A stretch of 64,000 nt of DNA from Mactromeris polynyma (lineage: Eukaryota; Mollusca; Bivalvia; Venerida; Mactridae). Positions 1 to 13,492 of the stretch are shown piece after piece. The notes under the pieces were generated by a model. The model saw nothing but the letters and a program-made list of their open reading frames with translations, did not search any database and was not told where the DNA came from. Each line of letters starts with the position of its first letter. Positions within the stretch are counted from its first letter, which is position 1. The DNA lies in the NCBI GenBank assembly GCA_032209605.1, contig JASFXZ010000001.1, forward strand, positions 20,354,256 through 20,418,255. Reading direction: 5' to 3'. The position numbers and the translations under genes were made by a program.

Positions 1-510
1 CGACCCGGTGTGATGTGAGCGTCGTAAAAGAACGGATATGTAATTGCCAAAAAGCGGTCGACAGCCATTGTTCCCACAATGCATATCGTGGCATATCCGG
101 CAAATATTAGCATGAATGATTCATAATTGCACAGCGCCGAGCCACCAACCCATTGTAATTTGTTTGCATACACAGCTAAAGTCACTGGGGATGTTGCACA
201 TGTTCCAAATAAATCCGTACACGCCAAAGCTCCAACGAGGCGATAGAATACAGTTTGTTTATGTTCTCTTGATGATCTAGACAAGACGAAAATTGCCAGG
301 AGATTTCCGAATACACCGGAAGCGAACATAATCGCCGGCACTTTTAACGATATCAACGGATCCCTATCGAGTGGAATGGTTGTGTTGGCGTTGTTCGTCT
401 GGTATGTACTGTTAGGCAACATACTCGAATTTGTAGAATTCCAAACGTGCTGTATCCCAATGGTGCTATCCATGTCGTTTGCTAGTTCTCCTGACGTCAT
501 AGTATGTCTT
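1..510 (-). CDS. Prostaglandin E receptor (EP4)-like GPCR, first coding exon, partial
   Basis: A rhodopsin-family receptor reads from ATG at 500 down to the window edge, giving 166 residues. A splice acceptor (tgcatttcag) at 511-512 puts the exon start at 510, ten bases before ATG, so an upstream 5' UTR exon is expected. The N-terminus (about residues 1-50) has several N-glycosylation sites (NST, NSS, NST, NTT). TM1 is about 53-74 and contains GNLLAIFVL. TM2 is about 87-110 and contains ACTDLFGT and SPVTLAVY. Cys124 is the usual extracellular disulfide cysteine. TM3 ends in VDRFLAI (148-153), where DRF replaces the common DRY/ERY, followed by a PFFYDAHITPG loop. The SPVT...YANKLQWVGG...LCNYESF pattern is what I recall of EP4 receptors, which couple prostaglandin E2 to cAMP. 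The GPCR call is firm; the ligand is inferred. The remaining TMs lie left of the window. Confidence 0.8.
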
Positions 511-3500
511 CTGAAATGCAAAGCATTAGAACTTACTTAATGCAGATAATTTCTAAAATAATTTCTAAAAATAAATGCTCAATGTACAACTGTACTGTAC
601 ACCTTTAGACGCGAAAACTGATGGTTTTTGCAACAGGTGCTAAACATGCCACTTAGTTCTCACATACGAAACAATTCAGCACTGCTAAATATCACGTGAC
701 CGGAAGTGGCAATTTTTTGCCAAATCCCAACATCCCATTCGACGTAAAAAATGGCCAAACCTTCAAATAATTGCATTGTTAAATCTATATAGAACAACAT
801 ATCAAAAGTCTAACAAAATCTAAGTTGCGGAAATACTTGAAATTCGTCTGTTTTAACACCACCTCATTTTTACAAAAAATGTCTTTTAAGTGCCAATATG
901 ATAATAACCAGATGTACATCTGTGGAATATTATGTACCAGAAAACTTCTTTACGGCAGAATATGTATATCTAGACTCCATTCAATGTGTATTTATGAACA
1001 TTTCCTGAAGTTAAAGTGATAGACATTACCCCATCCATTAATACAAAATCTAAAGTTAAATTAAGAAAGTCGCCAGTATATTCGTTTAAGTAACTTCGAA
1101 ACATTAGTAACCTAAATTAAGTCAAAATTTCTTTAAACAATATTCAAAAGTTTGAAGTATATTAGATGTACATGTATTCAAATATACATCGTTATACATG
1201 TACATCTTATTGGATTGCCAAAAACATAAGTAGTCTAACAACATGTAGTACATAAATATAAATTCTACTAAACTATAATATAAGACCCACCGATTAAATG
1301 CTTAAATGCTTAAATAATAGTGCAGTATAACCAACCACAACAATCAAATCATTGACACAATCAACATTAAACAAAAGTATGATACTGCTGTTAATAAATT
1401 TGTTCCCAGAAGATTCTAATTCACAGTTATAGCTCCCCTCCCACTCTCTTATTAATTATGCATGTAACATTTCCAAAATGTTAGCCTACACAATTGCATG
1501 TGATACATTAAGACGAAACGTAAATATTTTAGAACAAACAAACACACACCTGAAATAGTAATAATGATAAAAAAAATGAAATAGCAAAAATTGTTAGAAA
1601 AAATCAATGTACTGGAAGACCCGTTGTTCAAGCATTTTATTAATATTCATTGCTATATTCACGCTATTTCTCTTAAAGCTTATTCTATGTACACGTAATC
1701 ATTTTCTAAACATGTAATATCGTCATCTGATGTGGTTTGTCCTATTGAACAACTTATTCATTGACATTCACAACACTCTGATGAACAATCCAACCCATGC
1801 TTCCTGCAAGTACAACGCTTGTACTTGTTCTTAAGTCCTCACAAAATTCCTTCTCATTTCATATTGTCTAACAGTAGATCACTCGAACAGTGATAGGTCG
1901 AACTCTCGAACATTTTTTGCGGTCCCTAGCCACCATTTCATTAATTTTCCCCATAAATAGGTCGAACAATACAGTACATATCAACTTTGATTGGTCAGTT
2001 GATATTCTTTTGTTGACAAGTGAGATTGGCAACATATTTATTCGCATGTCTTGCAAATTACATTTTGTACTTGACTGCTGTACTATATACATGTACATGC
2101 ACATCGTGCTAATTACTGAACTGTTGAACTACATCGTATATATAATATATTTATGTACGTATTTGACAAACAATCGTTAAATACTTAATGAACAATAGAA
2201 GCGAAACTTTAAACAATATGGCAAACTTCATTGTCAACTCCGATGTCATGACTGATATAAACTCGACCGGAAATTTATTATCTTCATCATTTTCATAATG
2301 CATAATGTATGTTTGAGTTTAATCATTAGTTGAGGTATGTTCTTATTGTTAGTCTTCCGTGAACGACAAACTTGTCATTACTTTTCTTTTAAAAATAGTA
2401 CATTGTCGTTGTAATTTCTTGATGTAAATAAGAATAAATGAATTATTTAATTGTTTATGTTTTCTTTTCATTTCTTTTTTATGTATTATTATTATGGATT
2501 ATGCTATGACTATTGATCGAAGTGCATTCAATATGACAACACAAACAACATACGCCTGTCATGATTTCAGCATGGTTAATACACCTGTACCTGCGACAGT
2601 CAGTTTGTACATACACATGTTTACCATTGATACCTCGAACAATAGATTGCTCGAACTAATTGCTAGACTCCACGGTAGTTCGAGGTTTCGAATATCTACT
2701 GTAGACAGGTATCTTTTCAGTTTTAGAAATCTTTAAATGTGTATACATAATCATGGCCAAGCGTATCGTGGAAGTATTTGATGATCTGGGTAATCTGTTT
2801 AATTTCACGTCGAGAAAACTTTTTCAGAAGGTAGTGATTCGTTCCAGCATCGATAATATGCATTAAATATATTGTGGTGACTTGAATGCTGAGTCACAGG
2901 ATGACGTATGTTAATATACACAGGTTCCGCAGCACCGACAGCTGTATGAATGGCTTTTGATTGCTGAGCATTTATAGGCATCGGATTTTTTTTTTGCATA
3001 TATGGCCCTTATTAATGTGCACTTCAGTACAAGTGCATGTGTTAGTTACCCATTCTTTGCTTCGGTAACTTGATCCATCTCTTTGATAACTTGTCAATTT
3101 TTTCAAGAATTTCACCAACATACCCTATCATAGTGGTGCACATGTTGGGCCATATCTATAATTTGACATGACATCATAATGTTGGTCACTTATGTTTGAA
3201 TTTTTCGAACACTAATCACATTTTCTGGAACCGCAATGCTTACCGCATTCAGCACTATCAGTGCTTTGATTTATCATGCAACAAGACGTTATTTCATTCG
3301 TATTCTTTGGTTTGGAAATCGTATTTGGTTGGTAACCATGTCAGCCAATATCTAAACAATTGTCTCAAAGCCTAACATGGCTACACATTCGCGTTTTATG
3401 GTTTTTAAGTCTAACAATTCCACTGTGAATGAAAATAACCGAAGAAATAATAAAAAAGAACAAATGAAGCTTACGGTATCGAGCAGTTTATTACGAATAA

Positions 3501-3679
3501 ATCCAGAAAGTGGGAAATAATGAACCAATCTACCGACTAAACATCCGTGATTAATCCAGTGAATCCATCATTCATCACCTGCTTTTAGAAGGACCTTAAT
3601 CATTAAACACACAAAATCATCCATCATCGTACAGACTGCTGTTGCCACTAAATGCGATAGAAATGAGATAGCCATCAAT
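511..3679. other. Upstream region of the GPCR, no gene seen
   Basis: AT-rich DNA with no convincing coding exon. Short ORFs here lack splice-site or composition support. It may hold the non-coding first exon(s) of the GPCR, but I could not pick one out. ACATGTACATG-type runs occur around 1160-1210 and 2085-2100. Confidence 0.5.
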
Positions 3680-4710
3680 ACTACAAATAATTGCTCTTAA
3701 TAATTGAAAACATCCGAGAAATGGATATGAAATGATATTTTGAGCTTTTATCAATATGAATGAGTACAAGGGAGTCATGTTATAGGCATGATACGTATTA
3801 TAGTTCATCGAACCATTCCCGCATTAACAAAACATTTCGCTTTGCACGAATTGTCGGCTTGTGTAGTTTCCTGTCTTGCGTTCGGTAAAGGTTAACACCC
3901 GCTCGAGGTACGAATCTGTGCACGCGTTTAGCTACTGAACGCACTGTTTGCCAAATAGTATGCGCCCACTGTGCGCCTACTCGTTCGCGCAACTCCGAGG
4001 TAGCACGCGAATTTGAGAGCCGAAAACTGCGTTCAGTTACTGCTAACTGTCGCTCACGTTTTGTTTCGTATCCCTGGCCCACCGTATCACATTGTATGCA
4101 CACGGGGAACCAAATTGCAAAATGAGCACAGTGCTGGTTCCCTGTCTTTACTGTCTTTGGGGCAGAGAACCAGAATACAAACGAGGCGGTCAATACACTT
4201 GTTCTGTCATGAACAGTGAGCGGGCTACCGTTCGCCATAACTGAACGCAAGGCTTTTTTGTGGCATGTAAGTATGGCTGTATGGCCGTGCCTACCTTGCC
4301 GAAACACGCCAAAAGTCGCCTATAAAGTCCAGAGTTAAACTTCAAGGGAATTTATTTGTGTAAAATACCAATTGTTTATGACTTTTACATTTGCTACAAA
4401 TAATTGCTCTAAATAATTGAAAACGCCCGAGAAATGGATATGATATGATAGTGAGCTGTTTAATAAATATTTATGAGTATAAGGCAATCAAGTTACAATC
4501 ATGATACGTATTATAGTTCATCAAACTATGTTCGCATTATCAATCAATGTAGCTATGCACCAGTGGTCTAGTTTACTAGTTTCCAGGCCGCTCAGTTTGC
4601 GACTGTATGGCCGTGCCTAGGCTTGCCGAAACATGCCAAAATATCGGCTCAAAAAAACAAGAGTTAAACTTCAAGTGATTTATTTGTGTAAAATACCAAT
4701 GTCTATTACT
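3680..4710. repeat. Tandem duplication of about 300 bp with a GC-rich insert in one copy
   Basis: Copy A (3680-4390) and copy B (4396-4710) share the same ends: a left part with 'aattgaaaac...cgagaaatggatatga...catgatacgtattatagttcatc' in both, and a right part beginning 'ctgtatggccgtgcct' and ending in 'gagttaaacttcaag...tttatttgtgtaaaatacca'. Copy A carries about 400 extra bases (roughly 3840-4250) that are clearly more GC-rich than the surroundings; copy B has only about 60 bases there. On the minus strand the insert is open for 169 codons (3798-4307), but I do not recognise the translation. Confidence 0.6.
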
Positions 4711-4960
4711 TTCTACAGGCATTTTGTTTAAATTGTCAGTTAGATTAATTATTTAGCGTTGTTTCATTATCTATCCGGTCTCATATTGAAAAAATTGGTC
4801 AGACAAAAATGTTGCTAAATCATAAAAATGATATGTAAGACAAATTCAATCATTATGCTCCTGAACAGCCATAAAACGTTCACGATTTTAAATATTGTAT
4901 GAGTTTTATGCATGATGCATTATTTGGAGCCAAATGGACGAAATGCGTAAGGTACGAGCA

Positions 4961-5077
4961 CAGAAGATTGTCACGAGTTCTCGCCCTTTATCCCTTCTAT
5001 AGTATAAGTATATATAGTACAATAAAGGGAGAGAAATCTAGAAGGAATAAAGGGAGAGAACTCGGAAAATCTCCTGT
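4961..5077. mobile_element. Palindromic MITE, family 'GTCACGAGTT', copy 1
   Basis: Ends read GATTGTCACGAGTTCTC... and ...GAGAACTCGGAAAATCTCCTGTG, so the element folds back on itself. The interior has CCCTTTATCCCTTCTATAG and its complement around a TATATA centre. Eight copies are in this window. No coding capacity; a non-autonomous foldback transposon is inferred. Confidence 0.7.
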
Positions 5078-5483
5078 GGGTACAAGGCAATACAACGCGT
5101 TCACACCATAGCTACTATACATTTGTGTTGAATTAAGTCTTATTCTGCAAATGTTATGTACATTCTTGTCCGTACGTTTGTTTGTGATTCAAAATATGTA
5201 ATTATTAAAGATCATAGAGAGAAATATCGAGTTTGAGATAGCTTGTTTCAAACATACGATCTCGTGTGAAAACATAAACATACAATGTTGTCCAAAAGCA
5301 GTAAAGATCACTATTACGAGTCTTTCATTTCATAAAAAAATATTTAAAGAAGTCTTTTTGAAAGTGTGCATCTTTGTTCATTTCTTCTTAAATAAAGAAA
5401 TAGCATGTGGTTACCATGTAACATTCAAAGATGTACAATTATTCAATGAAATAAAAACCTGAACATAGCTAAAAGTATGAAGT

Positions 5484-5582
5484 AGTGTCTAAATGACAAA
5501 ACCCTCTACAAACCGGAAACCTCTGTAAACCGGAATTTTCAACCGGCCCCGAAGGAGTCCGGCTAAGGGAGGTTCCTCTGTA
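5484..5582. mobile_element. Short inverted-repeat element, probable MITE
   Basis: The left end reads ACAAAACCCTCTACAAACCGG followed by ACCTCTGTAAACCGG; the right end reads GGGAGGTTCCTCTGTA. The GC-rich middle (CCGGCCCCGAAGGAGTCCGG) forms a stem. Only one copy was noticed. Confidence 0.35.
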
Positions 5583-5879
5583 ATGCTAAGATTGATTGAA
5601 ATAAGCGGTGTCAGAATATATACACAGAAGCGCCATACAAATATACAAATCTTAGTCTGAGAATTACTAAATACAAAAACAGATAACAATGTTGCGCTAG
5701 ATTAATTGTCATTCAAGTGTGAATTCATTATAGGGTAGTTTGGAATGGAAAATTGACGCCGAATACTTCAATCAAAGACGTGATATGATATCGGTTATGG
5801 GTTTTTGCATCTGAATACTGTAAAGCAATAATATGTCAGTCGGAACAGAGTAATATCTAAAGTATGCATGGAAAGTGTA

Positions 5880-6027
5880 CAGTCAAACCTCAATAATACG
5901 ACCACCGTTGGGATCCTAGATTTTGAGGTTGAATTAAGAGCAAAACAGTGAAAAAGGACATGAAATGTGTGTCCTTATTTTTTAGGTGGTCTTATTATTG
6001 AGGTGGTCTTTAAGTGAGATTTCACTG
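5880..6027. mobile_element. TA-flanked MITE, family 1 (pogo/Tigger-like ends), copy 1
   Basis: Begins CAGTCAAACCTCAATAATA just after TA and ends in a degenerate complement before TA. Copies share the phrases AAGACCACC, a GGGATCC/GGGACCC stretch, GAGCAAAACAGTGAAAA and GGTGGTCTTATTATTGAGG. Ten copies in the window. TA flanks and CAGT-A/C-AAACCTC ends resemble pogo/Tigger-type non-autonomous elements from memory; no transposase is present. Confidence 0.7.
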
Positions 6028-6229
6028 TGTAGTTTTAATATAAGTATTGATCATCTCGCAAGAAATCGATTCATAATTCTTCTGTAGTGTACTTAAACAT
6101 AATTATGTTGTATTGAGATGAAATATTCGTTGTTATTTCATCCCAATACTCAGCTATAAATCCATAAGAATTATACATAAATTATGAAGAAGACTTCGTG
6201 CGGGTAGGTCTAGTTATCAAACTTATATA

Positions 6230-6409
6230 CAGTCGGATCTCGTTCATTTGAAATCATCGGGTCCGAATTTCTATTTTTCCATTAAAACATGGTTTCGAAT
6301 AGCCCATTTCAATTCGACGTGCTTAAGAAAATACATCGGGACCTGATATTTATTTCCGATGATACCAAGTATTCGGATAGGAGCTTGTCAATTACACGAG
6401 GTCCGACTG
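6230..6409. mobile_element. TA-flanked MITE, family 2, copy 1
   Basis: Reads TA-CAGTCGGATCTCGTTCA ... ACGAGGTCCGACTG-TA: inverted ends with a TA duplication. The interior holds TTCGAATAGCCCATTTCAATT and ATTTCCGATGATACCAAGT. Four copies in the window. The end structure is close to family 1 but the interior differs. Confidence 0.75.
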
Positions 6410-7001
6410 TATAAATATTGTTTACAAATATTGGTGTTCATATTCACTGGATTTGAATGCTGTAATATTGACACTCGCATATTGCAGAACAGCTTCATAA
6501 ACATTCCATTAACAGTCTAAACATGTTGAAACAATCGAATTTACAAATGTTTTATTTTCTATTCCACCAACAGGGGCCTTATTCATTAACATTTTAAGTC
6601 TGATGCTCAGTTTTATTTCTACGTTGGTATAACAATATAGACCGGGTAATAAGTAAAGCGGGTAATAACAAGAATTCAGACAAAATTTCGTTCGTTTAGA
6701 TTTAGTGAGAAATAAAAGTCTTCATAACACCCCGGTTAATATAAGTTTCGCAAATTTAAAGTCTAAGTTACGGACTTAAAGTGGTGGTGGAAATTGCACC
6801 TGCATTCAACGGTTGGTTCCTCTAATTCAAACATTTGAAAGTTGAACCGCAAAGTAAGAGAAAAATACTTTAAGAGAATAATGAATGCTAAGTTTTAATA
6901 TGCATATCGAGAAATGGGAACAAAACTGTTGTAAATGCTTATCAACCATACGTGAATTACAATAGCATGAAACCTTCGATATAAAATGTGTAACACATGT
7001 A

Positions 7002-7230
7002 CAGTACAACCTCACTTAAAGACCACCTAAAGGATAAGACCACCTCAATAATAAGACCATCTCAATAATAAGACCACCTCAATAATAAGACCACCTCAAT
7101 ATTAAGAACACAATTTTCAAGTCCATGTTCACTGTTTTGCTCTTTATTCAACCTGAATATTAAGACCACCTTAATATTAATACCTGTTTTCAAGGATCCC
7201 AATGGTGGTCTTATTATCGAGGTTTTACTG
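7002..7230. mobile_element. Family 1 MITE, copy 2, with internal triplication
   Basis: Starts CAGTACAACCTCACTTAAAG and ends GAGGTTTTACTG before TA. It is longer than other copies because the 18-bp phrase AAGACCACCTCAATAAT is tandemly repeated near the left end. Confidence 0.7.
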
Positions 7231-8190
7231 TATATGAAAAAATAGACAAACGTACCGAGTTTATAATTATTATAGAATTCCAGTCTGCAATATATTTCCT
7301 ACACTCGATGATAGCGGTCTATTTCCTAGCATTGCAGTCGATGGGAGATATGCATGTTGTTTTGAAACATCTCGTTTCGGGGCTATAGAATCTAATCTAA
7401 ACATGTTTACGAACAGATAGACAAACGTACGGAATGTACCTAAGTTTTCCACGTCATAGGCATTTAACGCAGGGTATTATTCAGCAGATTTGATTTGCTT
7501 GTTATTTCCTGTGGGATTTGGAATCAGTTCATCACAGTTCATCATTACATTTTTATCGTTTATATGAGATTAACGTCGCTAACGTTAAATGAATTTGATA
7601 TGACGATTAGACTTCTAGGGGAGTAATTTCTCCTGGCTCATGGGAATATACCCCGCGGTTATGTATCTAAGCTCCGCACTTAAAACGTTTGTACTCATCT
7701 ACGGTACATCTCGTATGGCCGGAACTAGGGCGGAAAGTGCAGACTAGCTTTTATCGACATTCGGAATACTTCGGGTTCTTCCGATATTTCTACATTGAGA
7801 AATACAAATTTTCAACATTTATGGGGGGGATTTATCGTGAATTCAACGGTCACATCAGTAAAACTGTTTCTCAGTAAGGGGTCGGATAAATCGTCCATGA
7901 AAGTAGATTGAGCTTGATTGTAATTATTAGGCTAAGAATGTTATCAACATGTAAACAGACCCCCCAGCAACCGCCGGATGTTACGTATCAGGCTATAAAT
8001 TAAACAGAAGAAATCCAAATGTTTAAACGTATGTTAAGTCGACTCACGTGCATTGCGTAATGAATGACGTAGTTTTGTATGACTTCAACCCAGTCTCCTA
8101 CGCAGTGATCTACCCTTATAGTTATAGTTGCTGTACTGCAAGGGAAGATAACCGCTGCGTGGAGTTTGGCTTCAACCATTTAATTAAACG

Positions 8191-8253
8191 CATGAGATTA
8201 TCACGAGTTATTTCCCTTTATCACATATATAGTTCACTCCCTTTGCACCTCCT
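8191..8253. mobile_element. 'GTCACGAGTT' MITE, copy 2, left half only
   Basis: GAGATTATCACGAGTTATTTCCCTTTATC followed by tatatag and tcactcccttt. The right arm is missing or decayed. Confidence 0.4.
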
Positions 8254-8684
8254 TTAGTATAATTATGTACTATTTATGTTATTTTCTGCCACATGGATCA
8301 TTATATAATTATTCAGACTCTGATGCATTACTGAACAACTAAAATAAACAGAACCATCTACTCTAAATACAGAACATTGATATTTTGTAATGGGTCTCAT
8401 AGGGCGTAGCAAACAATATCAGTACGATGATATGAACGTAACACCATGTGGAGCAGTAATCACAAACCTATTGTTTATAGTAATGGAATAATCCTATTTC
8501 ATTGAAGGCAAATGTAATTGGAAAGTTTGTTCAGTACAAACAGGAAGTTTAATGGCGTAGAACGGTGTTGGTTGGCTGATCATATCAACTATCAGACTTC
8601 CTGGGTCCGTTCATTATACAATATGTATACATCTTTGTTATTATTCGAAGATTTTCTGTGCCAATAAAGAGACAAATGATGGTC

Positions 8685-11530
8685 TTATACATTTTAAACA
8701 CGCTTCTTTTGGCCAAACTTCTATTGACCACACTTCTATTGAACACACTTCTATTGAACACACTCTCACTGAATACATTTCTATAAAACACTCACGTTGA
8801 ATACACTTCTTTTGACCAACAATTATATTGAACACACTTCTATTGAACACACTCTCACTGAATACATTTCTATAAAACACTCACGTTGAATACACTTCTT
8901 TTGACCAACAATTCTATTGAACACACTTCTATTGAACACACTCTCACTGAATACATTTCCATAAAACACTAACGTTGAATACACTTCTTTTGACCAACAA
9001 TTATATTGAACACACTTCTATTGAACACACTCTCACTGAATACATTTCTATAAAACACTCACATTGAACACACTTCTTTTGACCAACAATTATATTGAAC
9101 ACACTTCTATTGAACACACTCTCACTGAATACATTTCTATAAAACACTCACATTGAATACACTTCTTTTGACCAACAATTCTATTGAACACACTTCTATT
9201 GAACACACTCTCACTGAATACATTTCTATAAAACACTCACATTGAACACACTTCTATTGAACACACTCTCACTGAATACATTTCTATAAAACACTCACAT
9301 TGAACACACTTATATTGAACACACTCTCACTGAATACATTTCTATAAAACACTCACATTGAACACACTTATATTGAACACACTCTCACTGAATACATTTC
9401 TATAAAACACTCACATTGAACACACTTATATTGAACACACTCTCACTGAATACATTTCTATAAAACACTCACATTGAACACACTTCTATTGAACACACTC
9501 TCACTGAATACATTTCTATAAAACACTCACATTGAACACACTTCTATTGAACACACTCTCACTGAATACATTTCTATAAAACACTTACATTGAACACACT
9601 TCTATTGAACACACTTCTATTGAACACACTCTCACTGAATACATTTCTATAAAACACTCACATTGAACACACTTCTATTGAACACACTCTCACTGAATAC
9701 ATTTCTATAAAACACTCACATTGAACACACTTCTATTGAACACACTTCTATTGAACACACTCTCACTGAATACATTTCTATAAAACACTCACATTGAACA
9801 CACTTCTATTGAACACACTCTCACTGAATACATTTCTATAAAACACTCACATTGAACACACTTATATTGAACACACTCTCACTGAATACATTTCTATAAA
9901 ACACTCACATTGAACACACTTATATTGAACACACTCTCACTGAATACATTTCTATAAAACACTCACATTGAACACACTTCTATTGAACACACTCTCACTG
10001 AATACATTTCTATAAAACACTCACATTGAACACACTTCTATTGAACACACTCTCACTGAATACATTTCTATAAAACACTCACATTGAACACACTTCTATT
10101 GAACACACTCTCACTGAATACATTTCTATAAAACACTCACATTGAACACACTTATATTGAACACACTCTCACTGAATACATTTCTATAAAACACTCACAT
10201 TGAACACACTTATATTGAACACACTTCTATTGAACACACTTATATTGAACACACTCTCACTGAATACATTTCTATAAAACACTCACATTGAACACACTTC
10301 TATTGAACACACTTCTATTGAACACACTCTCACTGAATACATTTCTATAAAACACTCACATTGAACACACTTCTATTGAACACACTCTCACTGAATACAT
10401 TTCTATAAAACACTCACATTGAACACACTTATATTGAACACACTCTCACTGAATACACTTCTATAAAACACTCACATTGAACACACTTATATTGAACACA
10501 CTCTCACTGAATACATTTCTATAAAACACTCACATTGAACACACTTCTATTGAACACACTCTCACTGAATACATTTCTATAAAACACTCACATTGAACAC
10601 ACTTCTATTGAACACACTCTCACTGAATACATTTCTATAAAACACTCACATTGAACACACTTCTATTGAACACACTCTCACTGAATACATTTCTATAAAA
10701 CACTCACATTGAACACACTTCTATTGAACACACTCTCACTGAATACATTTCTATAAAACACTCACATTGAACACACTTATATTGAACACACTCTCACTGA
10801 ATACATTTCTATAAAACACTCACATTGAACACACTTCTATTGAACACACTCTCACTGAATACATTTCTATAAAACACTCACATTGAACACACTTATATTG
10901 AACACACTCTCACTGAATACACTTCTATTGAACACACTCTCATTGAACACACTTCTATTGAACACACTCTCACTGAATACACTTCTATAAAACACTCACA
11001 TTGAACACACTTATATTGAACACACTCTCACTGAATACACTTATATTGAACACACTCACATTGAACACACTTCTATTGAACACACTCTCACTGAATACAC
11101 TTCTATAAAACACTCACATTGAACACACTTATATTGAACACACTCTCACTGAATACATTTCTATAAAACACTCACATTGAACACACTTCTATTGAACACA
11201 CTCTCACTGAATACATTTCTATAAAACACTCACATTGAACACACTTCTATTGAACACACTCTCACTGAATACATTTCTATAAAACACTCACATTGAATAC
11301 ACTTCTTTTGACCAACAATTCTATTGAACACACTTCTATTGAACACACTCTCACTGAATACACTTCTATAAAACACTCACATTGAACACACTTCTATTGA
11401 ACACACTCTCACAGAATACACTTCTATAAAACACTCACATTGAACACACTTATATTGAACACAGTCTTATTGAAAACTCTTCTACTGAACATATTTCTAT
11501 TGAACACACTTCTATTGAACATACTTCTTG
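8685..11530. repeat. Minisatellite array, about 58-bp compound unit
   Basis: About 2.8 kb of tandem units reading roughly TCTCACTGAATACATTTC-TATAAAACACTCACA-TTGAACACACTTCTAT-TGAACACAC (58 bp). Inside each unit the shorter phrase TTGAACACACTTCTA is repeated, so the unit itself grew from a ~14-15-bp motif. Units in the first 600 bp are longer and carry TTCTTTTGACCAACAATT; later units are nearly uniform, and the last 600 bp lose regularity again. Short minus-strand ORFs across it are artefacts of the repeat. By length it holds about 49 units. Confidence 0.95.
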
Positions 11531-11534
11531 AAAA

Positions 11535-12900
11535 TATAATCGTATAGTAAATAGCAGAAACTGTTCCAGAATAGTATTAGTTTTTTCTGACAATCCTGTA
11601 CTAATGGCTTCATATTTTCTACATTAACTATATGTATTTTATACCCATTTCATTTTAAAGTTTATTTTGGTTGTATTTTGTTAATATCTTCGTCTTGTCC
11701 GCAGAATTGAGATTTAACCTAAACAATACAACTACATACATTATATATCTATATTTACTTACTTATTTTAAGTACGTTCTGTTGATAGGATATTATCAAT
11801 TAACCACTTGAGCACTTGATTGAACTTAATTTTTAACTCTGAAATGACCACTTGACTGCATTAGACTTTGGTATACTTGAAGTCAAATAAATAGATTTTA
11901 TCTCCAATAGTGTAATTGATTATCTTAAACTCTTAAACAGCGAAAGTAACTGTACAATAAGAAGACTATCATTTTCTGTTTATAAAAGTTTTGATCGCAA
12001 ATACATTTCTTATAATAATCACAATTCTCCCCATATCAACTATCAGATATCTTCTGTTGTTTATTTATTTATTTAACTACCACTTTACTTAGTAATTACT
12101 TTTTGAAAAGGAAATATACGTGCATGTTATACATGTATGTACGTAATTATGCTGGTAAACTTTACTATTAGAACTTAGAACAATATGTATTGTAAATCAC
12201 CATTGACATGTTGTATTTATTGTATTTATCCATGTGGAATGATGGGCCCATTGCCTTTTTCTAAATAAACTTGATCTTATCTATCATTATCCTATGTGCA
12301 CGATGATATCAGACATGTATACTAAGTTAAGTGCTGTGTGTTTAATGTACCACTCATAAACTCTCAATATTGAGATTTTTACGCAAACTCAAATTTTCTA
12401 ATATGTATTAACGAGAAGACGGTGAATAACACATATCTATCAATGAAGACACATGTACATGACTATATTCACCACGACATAATGTGTAAGTTCTTGTGGT
12501 ATTAAGTTCTGCGAAAATGCGCTCTAACAGTTTAGTTGGTTCTAAGAGCGAGACTATAAAACTTAAGATTTGACTCAAATCTCAATTACGCGCCAAAGTG
12601 ATCTCAAGTTCATTTAAGATTCTTAAAATAGCCATACAGTATTCTGTATGTGACATAACAAACTGAACGAATTCCAAAAATATCTAACAGCATAGTATAC
12701 ATGTATATCAGGCCGATTTGAGTTGAGATTGAAATGAGAGTTGAGATTGGAGACCAATCTTTTATAACATTTAACCATGGCGTCGATTTCGTGGGAATTC
12801 CCAATCTGAGGTCTGTCTCAAACTAAGTAATTAATAAAGCTTTAAGGTTTACGGAGCCCCTTAAGTGACATTCGACACATTTTATTGCAATGTATTTTAA
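11535..12900. other. Intergenic, nothing recognised
   Basis: AT-rich sequence after the 58-bp array. No splice-bounded exon, tRNA or repeat family seen. Confidence 0.5.
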
Positions 12901-12902
12901 TT

Positions 12903-13075
12903 TGATTTCGTAAAAACGAATACATTTTCGTAACAACGAAATATTATTTCGTAAAAAAGAAATACATTTCGTAAAAACGAAATATGATTGGGTAAAAAAC
13001 GGATTAAATTATTTGGAATAAACGAAATAATATTTCATAATTACGCGATACTACTTCGTAAAACGAAATAAATAA
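12903..13075. repeat. Short palindromic repeats TTTCGTAAAAACGAAA
   Basis: Five to six variants of TTTCGTAAAAACGAAA spaced 20-30 bp apart; each is its own inverted repeat and could form a small hairpin. Confidence 0.7.
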
Positions 13076-13492
13076 CAATCAATGAGACAGTTAGGTACTG
13101 AGATGAATGATTCAATCCGAACCTTATGGCGTAATGTGATATGATAAATACAAAATGTATACCAGCATGATTAATCGAAATGACATAAAGAATAGTAGCA
13201 GAGACAAGTTATACCGTACGTATCATATAACTGACAATGTTGACGTTTTAGAGAATCCGAAACATTTGTGATCCGCGGTATTGTAAATTTGAGCATGTAA
13301 TATCATATGATGCAAATAACAATAGGATAGACAATATGATGGAATTAATTTTATGTGTTGATATTGATAAAGAGATAACCCCCTTGGTCGATCCATCTCT
13401 ACCAGATTTGATCAATGGATTATATTGGGTAAACGTAAATTTCGACGCTTTATCTGATTACTATAGAATATCCCAAATTATTCATTACTATA

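Noticed and set aside
2494..2736. 80-codon plus ORF as a gene
   Set aside because: No start context, splice sites or motif; composition matches the surrounding non-coding DNA.
8585..8880. Minus-strand ORFs at the start of the 58-bp array
   Set aside because: Repetitive NRSVF... translations come from the array itself.
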